Source: Trichinella spiralis (taxonomy: Eukaryota > Nematoda > Enoplea > Trichinellida > Trichinellidae). Taken from it: a DNA stretch of 64,000 bases. Under the pieces are notes generated by a model, which saw nothing but the letters and a program-made list of their open reading frames with translations, was not told the DNA's origin and ran no database searches. Position 1 is the stretch's first letter; the number at the start of each line of letters is the position of its first letter. A program made the translations under genes and the position numbers. The stretch lies in NCBI GenBank assembly GCA_000181795.3, contig CM012954.1, positions 12,538,568-12,602,567 of the forward strand, read 5' to 3'. Positions 48,421 through 62,135 of this stretch are shown here, in pieces.

Positions 48421-51400
48421 TTAATTCATTTAACTTTTCATTGATTCCAAAGGGTCGGTAATTTGAATTTCTTTTCTATTTGTACGTACTGTTCAATACC
48501 GCGCTGCATAATGAGCAGCAAATTTAATAGATGAAAGTAAAAATTAAATACAAATGTAATGAAATTAAGCCAGCTTAAAAGGCAGAACAAATTAATGGGC
48601 TAATGCGTGGTATTTATTCGAATTCATCGAAGTGCAGGACTATAAGTTCAGGAAAATCAAAGCCGACGTTATCGAAAAGCGCAAAAAAATATCAAATGCA
48701 TTGCTGATAATTCCAAACAATACTGGACCACATTTAAGTATGTAAATTTTGAATATTCCGCAATCGATGATTTCTTGAGAAAATCGACAAAATCACGGTT
48801 ATGGAATTTGACATTTTTAGAAGGGGAAAACTGATTCAATACATGAGAATTGAATTTCAATTTGCCAATTTTGACTAATTTTTATCTCTGAAAAGTAATT
48901 AATCAAAAAATGGCGAACATGAGAATTTTAATTTTAAAGATACTGTAATACATAAATGAAAATGAAGAGTAATTGCTATTTAAATAAACAACTGTTTTTC
49001 GTGGTTATTCTTCGAATTTCCTATGTAAATGTTTACACAGTGGTACATTGCTCATAAAGATGAAGCCCATATTTTTTATGGCTTTATATTTAATCCCCCT
49101 TATCAAATTTCACGTATCACTTTTTTGTCAATACCTCGTGTAATGCGCAATGAGAAAATGTCCGGATAAATTGGTAATAGTTGTAAATATTTTCCTGATG
49201 AATTCAAATGATATTATTAATTTTCGTTGAAAAAAAATTTTCAGGACAATTTCGAAATTTCACGGGCTACATACTTGGTTCTTCTGAAAACACCCAAAAT
49301 TTTATTTTCAAAATCTTATCTTTCTTTTGATGGATACGCAGAGAAGAAAAAAAGTGCTAGTGTTATGCAGAGTTTAATCGTAAACAGTTTGGTATGTGGG
49401 GAATTAATGGCCTCTAAATTTGGTAGAGTGCCTACCGTAATACATAGGAAAGTTGACAATCTGAAAACCTCTTTCTCCGGAAGCAGAGACTTCCAGTTAA
49501 TTCATAAAAACATTTTCACCTCGAATGCGTCAGTTTTCGTCTAAATTCTCTTCAAATAGCAATCAGTTGAATTGAATTTCAAAACATATTGCACTTAAAA
49601 ATTTATTAATACCTGCTTTTCCTATCGTATACCTCCGATCTCTGCTTTCAACAAAAACAAGCAATTCATAGAATATAACCGCCATTATCGGTTTCATAAT
49701 TCATTTTGCTTTTGATTGATACCAATTATGTGAATATTTGATTTCATCTTCACTTTGTATTCACGGTTATGTACCATTCCGCATAATGATCATAAGAAGT
49801 AATAAGTGGCGTTAAAAATTAAATGTTAATTGTATGAAATTAAATAAATTCACAAATCAGTACAAATTAATAGGTTTTTGCATGGAATTTATAGGAATTT
49901 GTCGACGTATCCCATCATAAGTTCTTGTAAACTCATTCCGTCGTTCTCGAAAAGCGCACCGAATTATAAAATGCTTTATTGATAATTTTAAACAATGAGC
50001 TTTCAGCTTTTAGTATTTAAATTTTCAATATTCCGTCATCGAGGATGCTTAGAGAGAATCGACGAAATTAAAGGTTTTGGAATTTGACATTTTTAGAAGA
50101 AAAAAAACTGATGCAATTCACGGGAATAGAATTTCAATTTGCCAATTTGGACTAATTTTTGTCTCTGAAGAGTAATTAATCAAAAATTGCAAAAATGATA
50201 TTTTTAATTTTTAAAAATACTGTAATCTATAAGCGCAAATGAAGAATAATTGCTATTTAATTAAGCCAGCGTTTTTCGTGGTCGTTTTTCGTGTTTCCTC
50301 CATAAATATTTACAGATGAATATATTGTTCTTAGCTTTGAAGCTCATGATTTTTGTGCCTTCTTATTTCATCCTCCTCATAATCATATTGCAACTTTCAC
50401 TTTTTTGCAAATAGCTCGAGGAATACGCAATGAAGAGAAGTGCCGATAAATTTGTATCTGCTCTGAATATTTTCCTGATCAACTGAAGCTGATATTTGTA
50501 ATTTTCGTAAATGACTGCTCGAAAATTTCAAAATTTTGTGGGCTACAGATTTGGTTGTTTTGCGAAAAATATTTTTTCAAAATTCCAACTATTTTTATAT
50601 TTGGGGATTCAGATTGATGAGTTCTAGTCGTGGTCTTTCAGCTAAATCAGTTTATCAGTTGAGAAATAAATGGCCTCTAACTTTGGTACATTGTCTACAG
50701 CAATACATAACAAAGTCGATCATATGTAAATCTTTTTCAACGGAACCAGAGACCTTTCACTTTTGCGCATACAACATTATTCTTCTCGAATTCCTTAATT
50801 GTCTTTTAAATTATCTTCATGTGGCAATCAATGGAATTTAATATTCTCACATATTGCTCTTAATAATTAATTAATATCTAATTTTCGTATGGTATAATTG
50901 GGATCTCTCTTCTCAGAAAACAAGCAATTTATGGAATTCCACCGCCATTATCAATTTTATATTTCATTTTGCTTTTGATTGACACCAAATATGTGAATAT
51001 TTAATTTCATCTTCACTTTGTTTCCACTCTTGTTTACCACTCTGCTTAACGATTATAAAAAGTAATAAGTGGCGTTAAAAATTAATTGTTAATTGCATGA
51101 AATTAAATAAATTCACAAATCAGTACAAACTAATAGGTTTTTGCGTGGAATTTATAGGAATTTGTCGACGTATCCCATCATAAGTACTTGTAAACTCATT
51201 CCGTCGTTCTCGAAAAGCGCGCCGAATTATAAGATGCTTCATTGAAAATTTTATACAATGAACTCCCAGACCGCTGTATTTGAAATTTCAATATTCCGCA
51301 AACGAGGATGTTTAGGAAAAATCGACGAAATTCAGTGTTTTGGAATTTGGCGTTTTTAGAGGAAGAAAAACTGATGCAATACACGAGAACTGAATTTCCA

Positions 51401-54400
51401 TTTGCCAATTTGGACTAATTTTCATCTCTTTAGAGTCATTAATCAAGAATTGCAAGAATGATATTTTTCATTTTTGAAGATACTGTAATCCGTAAACTCT
51501 AATAAAGAATAATTGCTATTGAATTAAGCCAGCGTTTTTCGTGGTCATTTTTCGTGTTTCCTTCATAAATATTTACAGAAGAATATATTGTTCTTAGCTT
51601 TGAAGCTCATGATTTTTATGCCTTCTTATTTCATCCTCCTTATAATCATATTGCAAATTTCACTTTTTTGCAAATAGCTCGAGGAATACGCAATGAAGAG
51701 GAGTGCGGATAAATTTGTATCAGCTCAGAATATTTTCCCGATCAATTGAAGCCGATCTTAGTAATTTTCATAAATGACTTCTCGAAAATTTCAAAATTTC
51801 ATGGACTACGGACTTAGTTATTTTTCAAAAAACGGCTAATAACGTATTTTCAAAATTTCAACTATTTTTCATTTTTAGGGATTGAGATTGATTTGTTCTA
51901 GTGTTATGCGGTCTTTTAGCTAAATCAGTTTATCAGTTGATAAGTATATGGGCTCTGAAATTGGTACATTGGCTACAGCAATACATAAAACAGTTGATGA
52001 TATGTAAATCTCTTTCAACGGAACCAGGGACTTCTCACTCTTGCGCATATAACATTTTGCTTCTCGAATGAATTAGTTTTCTTTTTAATCATCTTCATAT
52101 AGCAAACAGTTGAATAGAATATTCTCACATATTGCTCTCAAAAATTTATTAATACTTGATTTTCTTATCGTATAATTCGGATCTCTATTCTTCCCAAAAA
52201 ACACGCAGTTTATGGAATTTCACCGCCATTATCAATTTTATAATTCATTTTGCTTTCGATTGATACCAAATATGTGAATATTTGATTTCATATTCACTTT
52301 GTATTCACTGTTGTGTACCACTCTGCATATGATCATAAAAAGTAATAAGTGGCGTTAAAAATTATATGATAACGGTATGAAATTAAATAAATTCAATAAT
52401 TAGTACAAATTAATAGGATAATGCGTGGTATTTATATGAATTCGTCGACGTATCCAATGATAAGTTCTTGTAAACTCCTTCCGTCGTTCTCGAAATACGC
52501 GCCGAATTATAAAATGCTTTATTGATAATTTTAAACAATGAGCTCCCACATTTTAGTATTTAACTTTTCAGTATTCCGCAATCGAGGATGCTTAGAGAAA
52601 ATCGACAAAATTAAAGGTTTTGGAATTTGATATTTTTATAAGAAAAAAAACTGATGCAATGCACGGGAATAGAATTTCAATTTGCCAATTTGGAGTAATT
52701 TTGTCTCTGAAGAGTAATTAATCAGAAATTGCAAAAATGATATTTTTAATTTTTAAAAATACTGTAATCTATAAACGCAAATGAAGAATAATTGCGATTG
52801 AATTAAGCCAGCGTTTTTCGTGGTCATTTTTCGTGTTTCCTCCATAAATATTTACAGAAGAATATATTGTTCATAGCTATGAAACTTATGATTTTTATGC
52901 CTTCTTATTTCATCCTCCTTATAATAACATTTCAAATTTCACTTTTCTGTCAATATCTCGAGTAATACGCAATGAAGAGAAGTGCCGATAAATTTGTATC
53001 AGCTCTGAATATTTTCCTGATCAACTGCAGCTGATATTAGTAATTTTCGTAAATGATTTCTCGAAAATTTCCAAATTTCGTGCGCAACAGAATTGGTTAT
53101 TTTTCAAAAAATGACTAATAATGTTTTATCAAAATTCCAACTATTTTTGATTGTTAAGGATTCAGATTGATGAGTTCTAGTGTTATGGGGTCTTTTAGCT
53201 AAATCAGTTTATCAGGTGAGAAATAAATAGCGTCTAATGTTGCTACATTGCCTGCAGCAATAAATAAAAAAGTTGATCATATGTAAATTCTTTTCAACGG
53301 AGACACAGACTTCCCACCTCTGCGCATATAACATTTTTCTTCTCGAATTCATTAGTTTTCTTTTTAATCATCTTCATATAGCAATCACAGGAATTGAATA
53401 TCCTCAGATATTGCTCTCAAAAATTTATTAATACTTGATTTTCTTATCGTATAATTCGGATCTCTATTCTTCCCAAAAAACAAGCAGTTTATGGAATTTC
53501 ACCGCCATTATCAATTTTATAATTCATTTTGCTTTCGATTGATACCAAATATGTGAATATTTGATTTCATATTCACTTTGTATTCACTGTTGTGTACCAC
53601 TCTGCATATGATCATAAAAAGTAAAAAGTGGGGGTAAAATTATACGATAACGGTATGAAATTAAATAAATTCAATAATTAGTACAAATTAATAGGATAAT
53701 GCGTGGAATTTATATGAATTCGTCGACATATCCAATGATAAGTTCTTGTAAACTCATTCCGTCGTTCTCGAAAAGCGCGGCGAATTATAAAATGCTTTAT
53801 TGATAATTTTAAAGAATGAGCTACCACATTTTAGTATTTAAATTTTCAATATTCCGCAATCGAGGATGCTTAGAGAAAATCGACAAAATTAAAGGTTTTG
53901 GAATTTGATATTTTTATAAGAAAAAAAACTGATGCAATGCACGGGAATAGAATTTCAATTTGCCAATTTGGAGTAATTTTGTCTCTGAAGAGTAATTAAT
54001 CAGAAATTGCAAAAATGATATTTTTAATTTTTAAAAATACTGTAATCTATAAACGCAAATGAAGAATAATTGCGATTGAATTAAGTCATCGTTTTTCGTG
54101 GTCATTTTTCGTGTTTCCTCCATAAATATTTACAGAAGAATATATTGTTCATAGCTATGAAACTTATGATTTTTATGCCTTCTTACTTCATCCTCCTTTT
54201 AATAACATTTCAAATTTCACTTTTTTGTCAATATCTCGAGTAATACGCAATGAAGAGAAGTGCCGATAAATTTGTATCAGCTCTGAATATTTTCTTGATC
54301 AACTGCAGCTGATATTAGTAATTTTCGTAAAGGTCTTCTCGAAAATTTCAAAATTTCATGGACTACGGACTTAGTTGAAATTTTGAAAATACATTATTAT

Positions 54401-55450
54401 TAGCCATTTTTTGAAAAATAACTATTTTTGATTTTTAGGCATTCAGGGAGATGAGATCTAGTTTCTTGTGACGTGTTTCATCGAAATCAGTTTATAATTT
54501 GATAAATAAATGGCTTCAAATTTTGGTGCATTTCCTACAGTAATACGTGAGAAAATTAATCATGTGTAAGTCTTCTTCATCGGAACCAGGGACTTCGATC
54601 TTTTGCGCATATAACATTTTTCTTCTCTAATGCATTTCTTTTCTGCTGATTGATCTTCTTTTAGCAGTCAGTTGAATTCTCACTCCTTACATACTGCTCT
54701 GAGAAATTTATTAACACCTGCTTTTCCTATCGTATGATTTGAAGATTTCTACTTTCTTAGAAGATTAGTAATTCATTTCGTGTCTCCGTTATTATGGGTT
54801 TCATGATTCATTTTGCTTTTTAGTGATATTAAATATGAGAATATTTTATTTCATCTGCACTTTGTATCCACTCATCTATACCACTCTCCATAATGATCAT
54901 AAAAAGCAATAAGCTTCCTTTAAAATTAAATGCTATTTCTATGAAATTGAATGAAATCGCTATTCAGGACAAATTAATGGTACAGTGCCTGGTATTTATT
55001 CGTATTGGTCGAATTGTCCTACTGTATCTTCAGGAAAAACAATTCGTCGTTTTGCAAATCGGTCGAATTTATAAAATGCTTTGTTGATAAACGCAGACAA
55101 TATTGTACGAGTTGTAAATGTGCAAATTTACAATATTATCCCAATGGATAATTTTTTTTTGAAATTTCACACAATTTCCTTTTTTATGAATTTGATTATT
55201 ACAGAAGAGAGAAACTGTTGTAGTGAATGAACGTTACATTGATATTTGATACTTTTGAACAATTCAGATTTTTTGGAGATGAGAGATAATTGTTTGGAGA
55301 GTTTCAACATAAACTGCCCTATAATTGATGAATAAATGCGTTTTGATCTTGGTACATGAAGTGCTCATAAATTTGCAGTCATTTCTCAATCGATTCTCAT
55401 CGTTTCAATTCAATGCATGTCTTTTTTCGATAAAAAGGGATTTATAAACC
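48420..55450. repeat. Tandem array of six ~1.27 kb units
   Basis: The same marker segment (around the string cgtcgttctcgaaaagcgc or its variants) recurs near 48659, 49934, 51197, 52477, 53755 and 55041, giving spacings of 1275, 1263, 1280, 1278 and 1286 bp. Other landmarks recur with the same period, including agtaataagtggcgtt and gcgtttttcgtggtc. Units 4 and 5 are nearly identical over hundreds of bases. Units 1 and 6 are clearly decayed, which is the usual picture of an array kept uniform in its middle by unequal exchange. The unit is about 70% AT and shows no long open frame. Edges are approximate. I do not recognise a transposon in it. Confidence 0.9.
54375..54421. other. 47-bp micro-inversion inside the tandem array
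   Basis: At the end of unit 5 this segment is the reverse complement of the matching segment in other units (compare 51801-51847, differing by a few bases). The sequence on both sides continues in normal orientation. The breakpoints sit at a short inverted motif (tagtt on the left, aacta on the right). Confidence 0.85.
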
Positions 55451-57860
55451 ATTATGCAGTCTTATGCAATGCTTTACATTTTTGGGGATCGTATTTATCA
55501 TTATTTTCAGTCTATTTTTATTATTGTGTTTAAAGTGGTTGCAGAATAAAGTGAAATATAAATTAATTGTTCAATACACGAAGTGTCGATAAATGTATCT
55601 ATTTATAAATCTCAGTTCAAACCAGTTCTCCACGATGTTTCTCTTTAATATTTATTAATACATAATTGTAGTAAGGGATGCTTTATTTAACTTCGCTTAG
55701 TTAAAATAACTGTTACAGAATAGTTTGCGATGCATCATCTTTAGTATTGAATTAGCTTCTCAATTATACCAGGCCTCTACTTATTTAAGTTGATTTCATT
55801 TCGTTGTCTAACACTGCTTTCATGCTGCATATCAAAGATTTTAATTGTTTTAATTCCTGAAAACAGTTTATTGTAAATGGAATAAAAATAAATACATGAA
55901 CAGTACATGATAAACTCATGTGCTTGTGCGTTTTATTTATAGCCATATTTTCAGATGAAAAATTATAAGTTTCATGCTTCCATAAGATGCAACGGATTAT
56001 TAAATAAGTTCTTCATAACTGAAAAGTGTTTCATGCAAAGTAAATGTACAGAAATTCCTTATCATATGCCCTAGATGTTTTTAGGAGAAATTTTCAAAAA
56101 CTCCTTCTTAGCATATATGACATTTTGTGAAGAAACAAAACCATAATTGCAATATGTTTTACATGAAAACTCATCTCTTTCAATGACTTGTGCTTTTCCT
56201 CCATCGCTAAACAATGAATGAGATTACACGAATAAAATATTTTAAATGTAGGTGTGCTGTAGAGTGTTAGGAGTAATCAAGAACAATTCTTCATTGAATT
56301 TGCTTTTTTATCTTCTGATGAAATCTTAATTTTCTTTATAAAACTTATCGGAATGATGAATTTATGCACTACTATGTTTGAAACTATTCATAAATTTTTC
56401 TTCCGGCAGTAGTGTTCGTCCACTGATATCCGCTTCATTAATTCTTCTGAATGATATCCCTTTTTTATGACTTTGCCATCTGTTTGCAAGTTTTCCTATG
56501 CTTTTTATTGTTTTACTGTTTCCGATGTCCTCAGTTTCCCCTGTTCTTCAGTGTCAGATCAGTTTTCAAAATTCCTTATTATGTGATTACTCAATTTATA
56601 TATAGCAATCTTTGTTGTCTAGACGTTGTCAGCTATGAAGTATTGGATATTGAAGATTTACTGCAAAGTTTAGATAGTTGGCCAATGGGTGTTTGTTCAA
56701 CTGTTGGCATAGAATCTAGTGCTACTTATATATGGAATAGCTAATTTAACGCAGAAAGGCACTGAATTTAACGCATTTCCAGGTGAACAGAGTATGTTTA
56801 TGTTAATTTGATGATGAACCCTGCCTACGGCATTATGCTTGACGCATTTGGTGCCATTCAAATCCGGAAGCAATTGGCTATATAAAGCTGTGTTTATTTT
56901 TCAGTGGTTATTATATAATTATTGGCGGACCAGTGACGTTTTCATTATTGAGCTGCGTAAGTAGCTGACTTGCTGTGCTTCCCCTCAGCTAATGCGTTCT
57001 AAATGTTGGCAGAAAAGGCCATCAGACCGCATGCATCGTTTGGAAAACTTTCATATCTCTGAATTTGATTCATACTTCATCACCAACATGACAGCTTTTA
57101 GGTAGGATGTTTTAAATATTTTCTGGTTTTTTGTTGCTTTTACTTTTTTTCATGCACTTCTCCGCCTTTGCTCTGCGTCAACCATGGTAAATTTCGGCAA
57201 ATATAATAGAAGTTTAATTGCATCCGTTCTCAGTTAACTAAATCATCTATTTAAATAACGTCCAAAAAACGGACCTCCTTTTATTAATTACCTAGTTGAT
57301 GAAATATTTCGTTTATTCTCCATTGAATTTGTTAAAATCTTTAATGAGAAATCTGAACAGGATAGCTGATGTGATCAAGAGAGCAATCTTACCTTTTTTG
57401 AGTCAAATGGTCTGAACGGCCATCTCTAAAGTCCCCTCTAAATCCGTGGAAAATGAGACCTAAAAATTCTTTTGATGCTAATGCATCATTAAGAATGCGG
57501 CTGCATATGACTTGAATGACGGAAAGTGATTCACTTTCTCACAACCTTTACATACTCCATATCACAAATTTTTATTCCTGCCTTTTCCCTTTCCCCACCC
57601 ACCCCCCGCCCTGACCCACCAAATGTGCTGTGTCCATCACTGCCCTCTGAATAGTTCCAAGAATAATTGACATCCCGCTCATGTGTGGAAACTTTTCCAT
57701 ATCATCAGTTGTATTTAGAGGAGTCTGCTATGTTGGCTAGGCTAAATTTTGCAAATCTTTCTGTTGTCAACTGAGTGTATGTTTGCTTTCATACATTATT
57801 GTAATTTATTAATGTTTTCAAAATAATTTTTGTAATTATTTTCTAGTGAGGTATTCTTGA
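55451..57860. other. Right flank of the array, no supported gene
   Basis: AT-rich sequence. The segment near 56795-56885 is a diverged direct copy of the one near 46870-46960 on the other side of the array, sharing gtgccattcaaatc and ggaagcaatt. A C-rich tract lies at about 57587-57622. The open frame at 56451-56744 has no domain and is probably chance. Confidence 0.45.
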
Positions 57861-59530
57861 GAATTCATTAAATAGAACTTCTTTTTCCTTGTTTAAATAG
57901 TAAAGTACATAAAAGCATTGCTATATGTATTGATCTGAAAAAATTTACATAAAGGTGTTGTAAAGTAAACTTTATTGGTGATGAAATGCAAATGTTATGC
58001 TTAGAAAAGTGTTTACATAACAACGGAATGAAATTTCGTTTGGTAATGATTAATATATTCCGTTTTATAAATGTTTCTGAAAATCGATTTTCTCTTATTT
58101 TAGAAAATTCAGTTTGCATTCTAATGAAATTTTGCATAATATAAGATGTGTAAATAAAAACGTAATGACCTTCGTCATTTCCATTATTTACTTATTACTG
58201 CACACCATTTAGGAATAGTACATTCTTCAATATAATGCCATGTCAGCAGTCGGCACGTGGTCAACTATAATTCCGCTCTTCATAATCGTGTATAAATAAT
58301 GTATAAGCGGTAAGTTACATTTTACATTGTATTGCCTGAATTGTTTGTATGTAATTTGCATGACATTACAAATGTGGTGAATGGAAACTAACGTGTTACA
58401 TTTTTACATTAGTTTTCCTATTTTTAACGTTTAAATACTCCATCTAGGTGCTGCTATTAAATAAGTAAGACTTTCTGTTTTTAGTAAATGATCATTCCAA
58501 TTGCAGACTTTCAGACTTTGGAACGGATTCACATTAATCAACATGAACCAGCAGGATTATTAAAAATGAAGAAGACAGCTGTTTGAAGATTCTAGAGAAT
58601 TGAAAGTGAACAGCATTTGAAAGTACAGAGTAAACTGATTTCAATATTGCTTGTGATTATATTAATATTATTTTAGCATTTGCATTTGCAGCACGTCGAC
58701 TTAATCCTAACACAAGTATTAACATTAAGACATCATGCAAGAAGATGGTTCGATACGTTAAATTTTAATAAGTTTGAAATTTGGATTCTATTTTGGAAAG
58801 ATGGATTCTCAGATGTACAGCCATATGTAATAGAGTACTTGGAAAGAGTAAACTTGATAGTTATTTCATTTTCTATGATACGGTTGATTTCTATGATTTT
58901 TCAGATATCTTCAAATTTCATCTTTAATAACCTGACTTGTCATTTCTCTTCATCTGTACACGACAAGTAAGTAATGCTGTCATCTAACTTTTATTACGTA
59001 CTATGTAAAAGAATTCACATGGCTTTTCATAGTTTTTATTGCATCACGTTAACGGATTTTTATATAATTTCAGTAAAATAATTTGCATACTTATGAAATT
59101 TCTAGCAATGTGAAGTGTGTAAATAAATTAATAACTCGTCATTTCATGTAATTCTACTGTTCATTACGCAATAAATGATAGAAAATTAGGTTATTCCACC
59201 TGATGCGTTGCGACTTGCTTATTTGCATAATTTACTTTAGTTCCCTCCTATTTCAGATTGCGTTCACATTTGGTTATTCAATTTATTGCCACGTCAGCAG
59301 TGATGGACAATGTCATCTGTAATGTCCCTGTGCAATATATCCATGAATAAGCGGTAAGTTTGAGATAGCGTGCCTGTTGTATGCATGTCATTTGCATGAC
59401 TTCACGATTATGGTTTATGGAAAGTAATGGGTATCTTCATTAATGTTGCTACTGATAACTTGCAGATACTTATCAGATGCTGAAGCTAAGAAAGTATAAA
59501 TTTCTGCTTTTTATTTTTAGATAAGTATAT
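57860..59530. repeat. Diverged tandem duplication, unit ~1.04 kb
   Basis: Two copies in the same orientation. The shared ataagcggtaag lies at 58303 and 59347, a spacing of 1044 bp. Other shared pieces include the gtgtaaataaa region (near 58148 and 59118) and the cgtcagcag-type string (near 58241 and 59302). The copies are well diverged, so the duplication is old. The units show no coding potential. Confidence 0.65.
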
Positions 59531-59739
59531 TAATATTACTTTCAGTTTTCTATTCATTTGGAAATGTACGGTACAAATGCGTGTTTTGGAATATCGTTGA
59601 ATTGCCTACCAATGCAACGTCGTGGTAGTTGAAGTTGCCGTAAAGTTGTTACTCAGCCGTTGTTTCATTCGTTTTTTATTTTCGCTTTTTACTTTTTATG
59701 TGTCTTTTTTAGGGAATGTTTTGTTTCTGCATGATTTAA

Positions 59740-60800
59740 CATGAATTAGTGTTGAAAATGCTATTCATACGTCGGTCGTTGAGTTTATTGGTGCTACCAG
59801 TGTGACAGCTGAAACTGGGATCAAAGCGTGCCCAGCAGTTCAGGCGTACTTCCACAAAGATTGCCAAGTAATGGCCCCTGTACTGATTTTGCTCATAATT
59901 GACATAGATGATGTCATCTCCAAATGTGTATTTATTTTTAATGTATTTTTGAGAATAACAAATGACAACCATCAAATAACGTGTGGCTAACAAGTAAGCA
60001 AAACAGAACTGGAATCGTAGTACTGCATTCTTTCATCCTTTTGAAGAAGGAGAAATGTGAACCAGAAACGTCGCACATTTCTTTCAATGCTACGTTGCCG
60101 GAGAGTCCAAAAGGGTTCCACTTGTAATGATGCGTAGTTGCTAAATGGTTGTTCCCACTTCAGTTCAATCGAATCTGGCGAGCTGAACCAGGCGGTCATC
60201 AATTCCATCACCGCAAAGGGACGCTCCATGCGTCGGGCGTCGTCTACCGGTCTCATGGTCAGTCAATCGGATTTGCGCTTATCGCCTTGTAGCGGATTGG
60301 AAAGATGCCAGTGTAGCGGAAGCTGAAACGTACGGGCCGACCCTTTTGTTGGTGCACTCTGGCAGATCAGGATGCAGTTGAGGAAGTAGTACGACTGGAA
60401 AACGCTGGAGTCCACGGACATTTTTAATGCGACGGTATTAATAGTCCAACTACACCGCGTGGATTTGGAATTGTAGCTGAGGGCTTCTGAGTTCAAGACC
60501 GCACCAAGTGTCGTATCAGCTGTCTACAGCGAGCAGGCAGTGAATGGATCACGACGATGGTCACGTTAAGCCATGGACGGATGCTTTGCGCACGATAGAC
60601 ACGACAGATAGTAGGTAATTTCGATGAAATGGGAAGGCAGCGTAGACGACCACCGGCAAAGATGCGAGTTTTTAATGCCATTGCCGGCACCAGAAGATCC
60701 CGCCGGCTGAGTGCAAGTAGAAAAGCTATCGGAATTGCAGCTGCAACTTTGCCTCGATCAGCCAGCTACATCCATTATCCCACAACGGCCAGCTGAGGTA
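59740..60800 (-). other. Unidentified coding-like block, probably decayed
   Basis: This kilobase has much higher GC than the AT-rich repeats around it. It reads best as coding on the minus strand, with protein-like segments in more than one frame, such as VFQSYYFLNCILICQSAP, FSNYASLQVEPFWTLRQR and FVEVRLNCWARFDPSF. No single frame spans it, so it looks like a decayed gene or element, or exons whose splicing I could not resolve. Plus-strand frames are also partly open (60711-60840). I do not recognise any family and make no functional claim. Confidence 0.4.
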
Positions 60801-61297
60801 AATGATCGCCATAGTTTCCAGGTAAGTCTGACAGCTACAAGCGATTCAGTCGAAACGGCGCAGGGGAAAGACAGTGGTAATGGTAAGTACTTTTACAAAC
60901 TGTATTTAGTTTTAGGATGATGAACATAGACGTCCCTGGATCGACAACCATCCCACAACGTTGAACCGTTTAGTGGCCAACGTTTAGCCAACGTGGCTGT
61001 AGTTGTCAGACGTCTGACAGCTACAAGCACCTAAAAAGGTAAGTACATCTATGCGATGTAGATGTCTATCATCGCACGGATTTGCCGCAGTTGAATAAAG
61101 GTAGGTAGATTTCTGGGATGCGTTAATCTAATGATGATTATGCAAATTCATGTTTAGGGAGACTACTTTGAACCAGAGTAAAGGAGTTGCATAAAAGCAC
61201 TTATCAAAAATGCTGCAGATGCAGCTTGAGCATTTAAAGATTTGCATATTCCAGGAGGCTACGCCATGCAGCACCATATTTGCCCTCAGGGGAGATT
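60801..61297. other. Short segment with a local 16-bp repeat
   Basis: The string gtctgacagctacaagc occurs near 60826 and again near 61012. Several gtaagt-like sites occur on the plus strand, so small exons could exist. None can be tied to a gene. Confidence 0.3.
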
Positions 61298-61492
61298 TAT
61301 GCAAATTTTTAATCCCCTGGGGGTAATATGCAAATTTTTTTATGCCCTGAGGCTACGCCTCAGGCTATGCCTCAGGCAATTTTTCGAAAATTTCGAAATT
61401 TTAAAAATATAGCCCGAGGCTTTGCCCTCAGGCTACGCCCCAGGGAAATTAAAAATTTGCATATTACCCCCAGGTGTTAAAAAATTTGCATA
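61298..61492. repeat. Foldback element with GC-cluster hairpins
   Basis: The two ends are inverted repeats of about 45-65 bp. The left arm contains ctgggggtaatatgcaaatt and the right arm carries its reverse complement. The centre holds small nested GC palindromes built on ctgaggctacgcctcag and variants, repeated in tandem. The total of about 195 bp and lack of coding sequence suit a MITE-like foldback element or mobile GC cluster. Related fragments lie just outside (near 61241-61265 and 61501-61518). Confidence 0.75.
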
Positions 61493-61987
61493 ATCTGAAA
61501 TTATATATACCCCTGGGTGGAAGTATTTCGCCTCTGCCTATGCGTTGTCAAGACTTAGGCAATGCATATTTGCATATGACATTTCATTGTTCACGTTGTT
61601 TAATGCTGCCCATTAAAGCTCAATCAAATTCAGTTTGGTTTCGATTTCGATGGAGTTTATGCATGGTGATCTGCATATAATGCAACCAGAAGGCATAGAC
61701 TCACTCAGGGTTCACAACCAAACAACTTACCTGGTCCCATCTGCAAAAAGAACTTTGAACCTTTGAACTACTGAGGATTGAACTTCACTACAAAACGATT
61801 GGAACAGCTGGCGGCGATCCACAACACCAGAAATGCAAACTTATGATTCAACCATGCCAATAAATGCTGAAAAAAAAGTTCAAATAAAACTGGAAAAAAT
61901 TAAATTATACAAAAAATGAAAGCTCAATATCAATCAAAAATGACGAGCCAAGACTTACGGACAAGAATGACAATGACTTACAAGAAT

Positions 61988-62089
61988 GTTACGACTTACT
62001 TCTTCTAAATGATTTGGTTTGGGAAATTTCCCGGCGCGAAGCCGAATACATATCCGACTACTGGCGCCAGTCAAAACACCTCACTACAT

Positions 62090-62135
<46 letters not shown>

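Noticed and set aside
61298-61492. Short CRISPR-like palindromic repeats
   Set aside because: The repeats are adjacent and lie inside a foldback element, with no regular spacers; the genome is eukaryotic.
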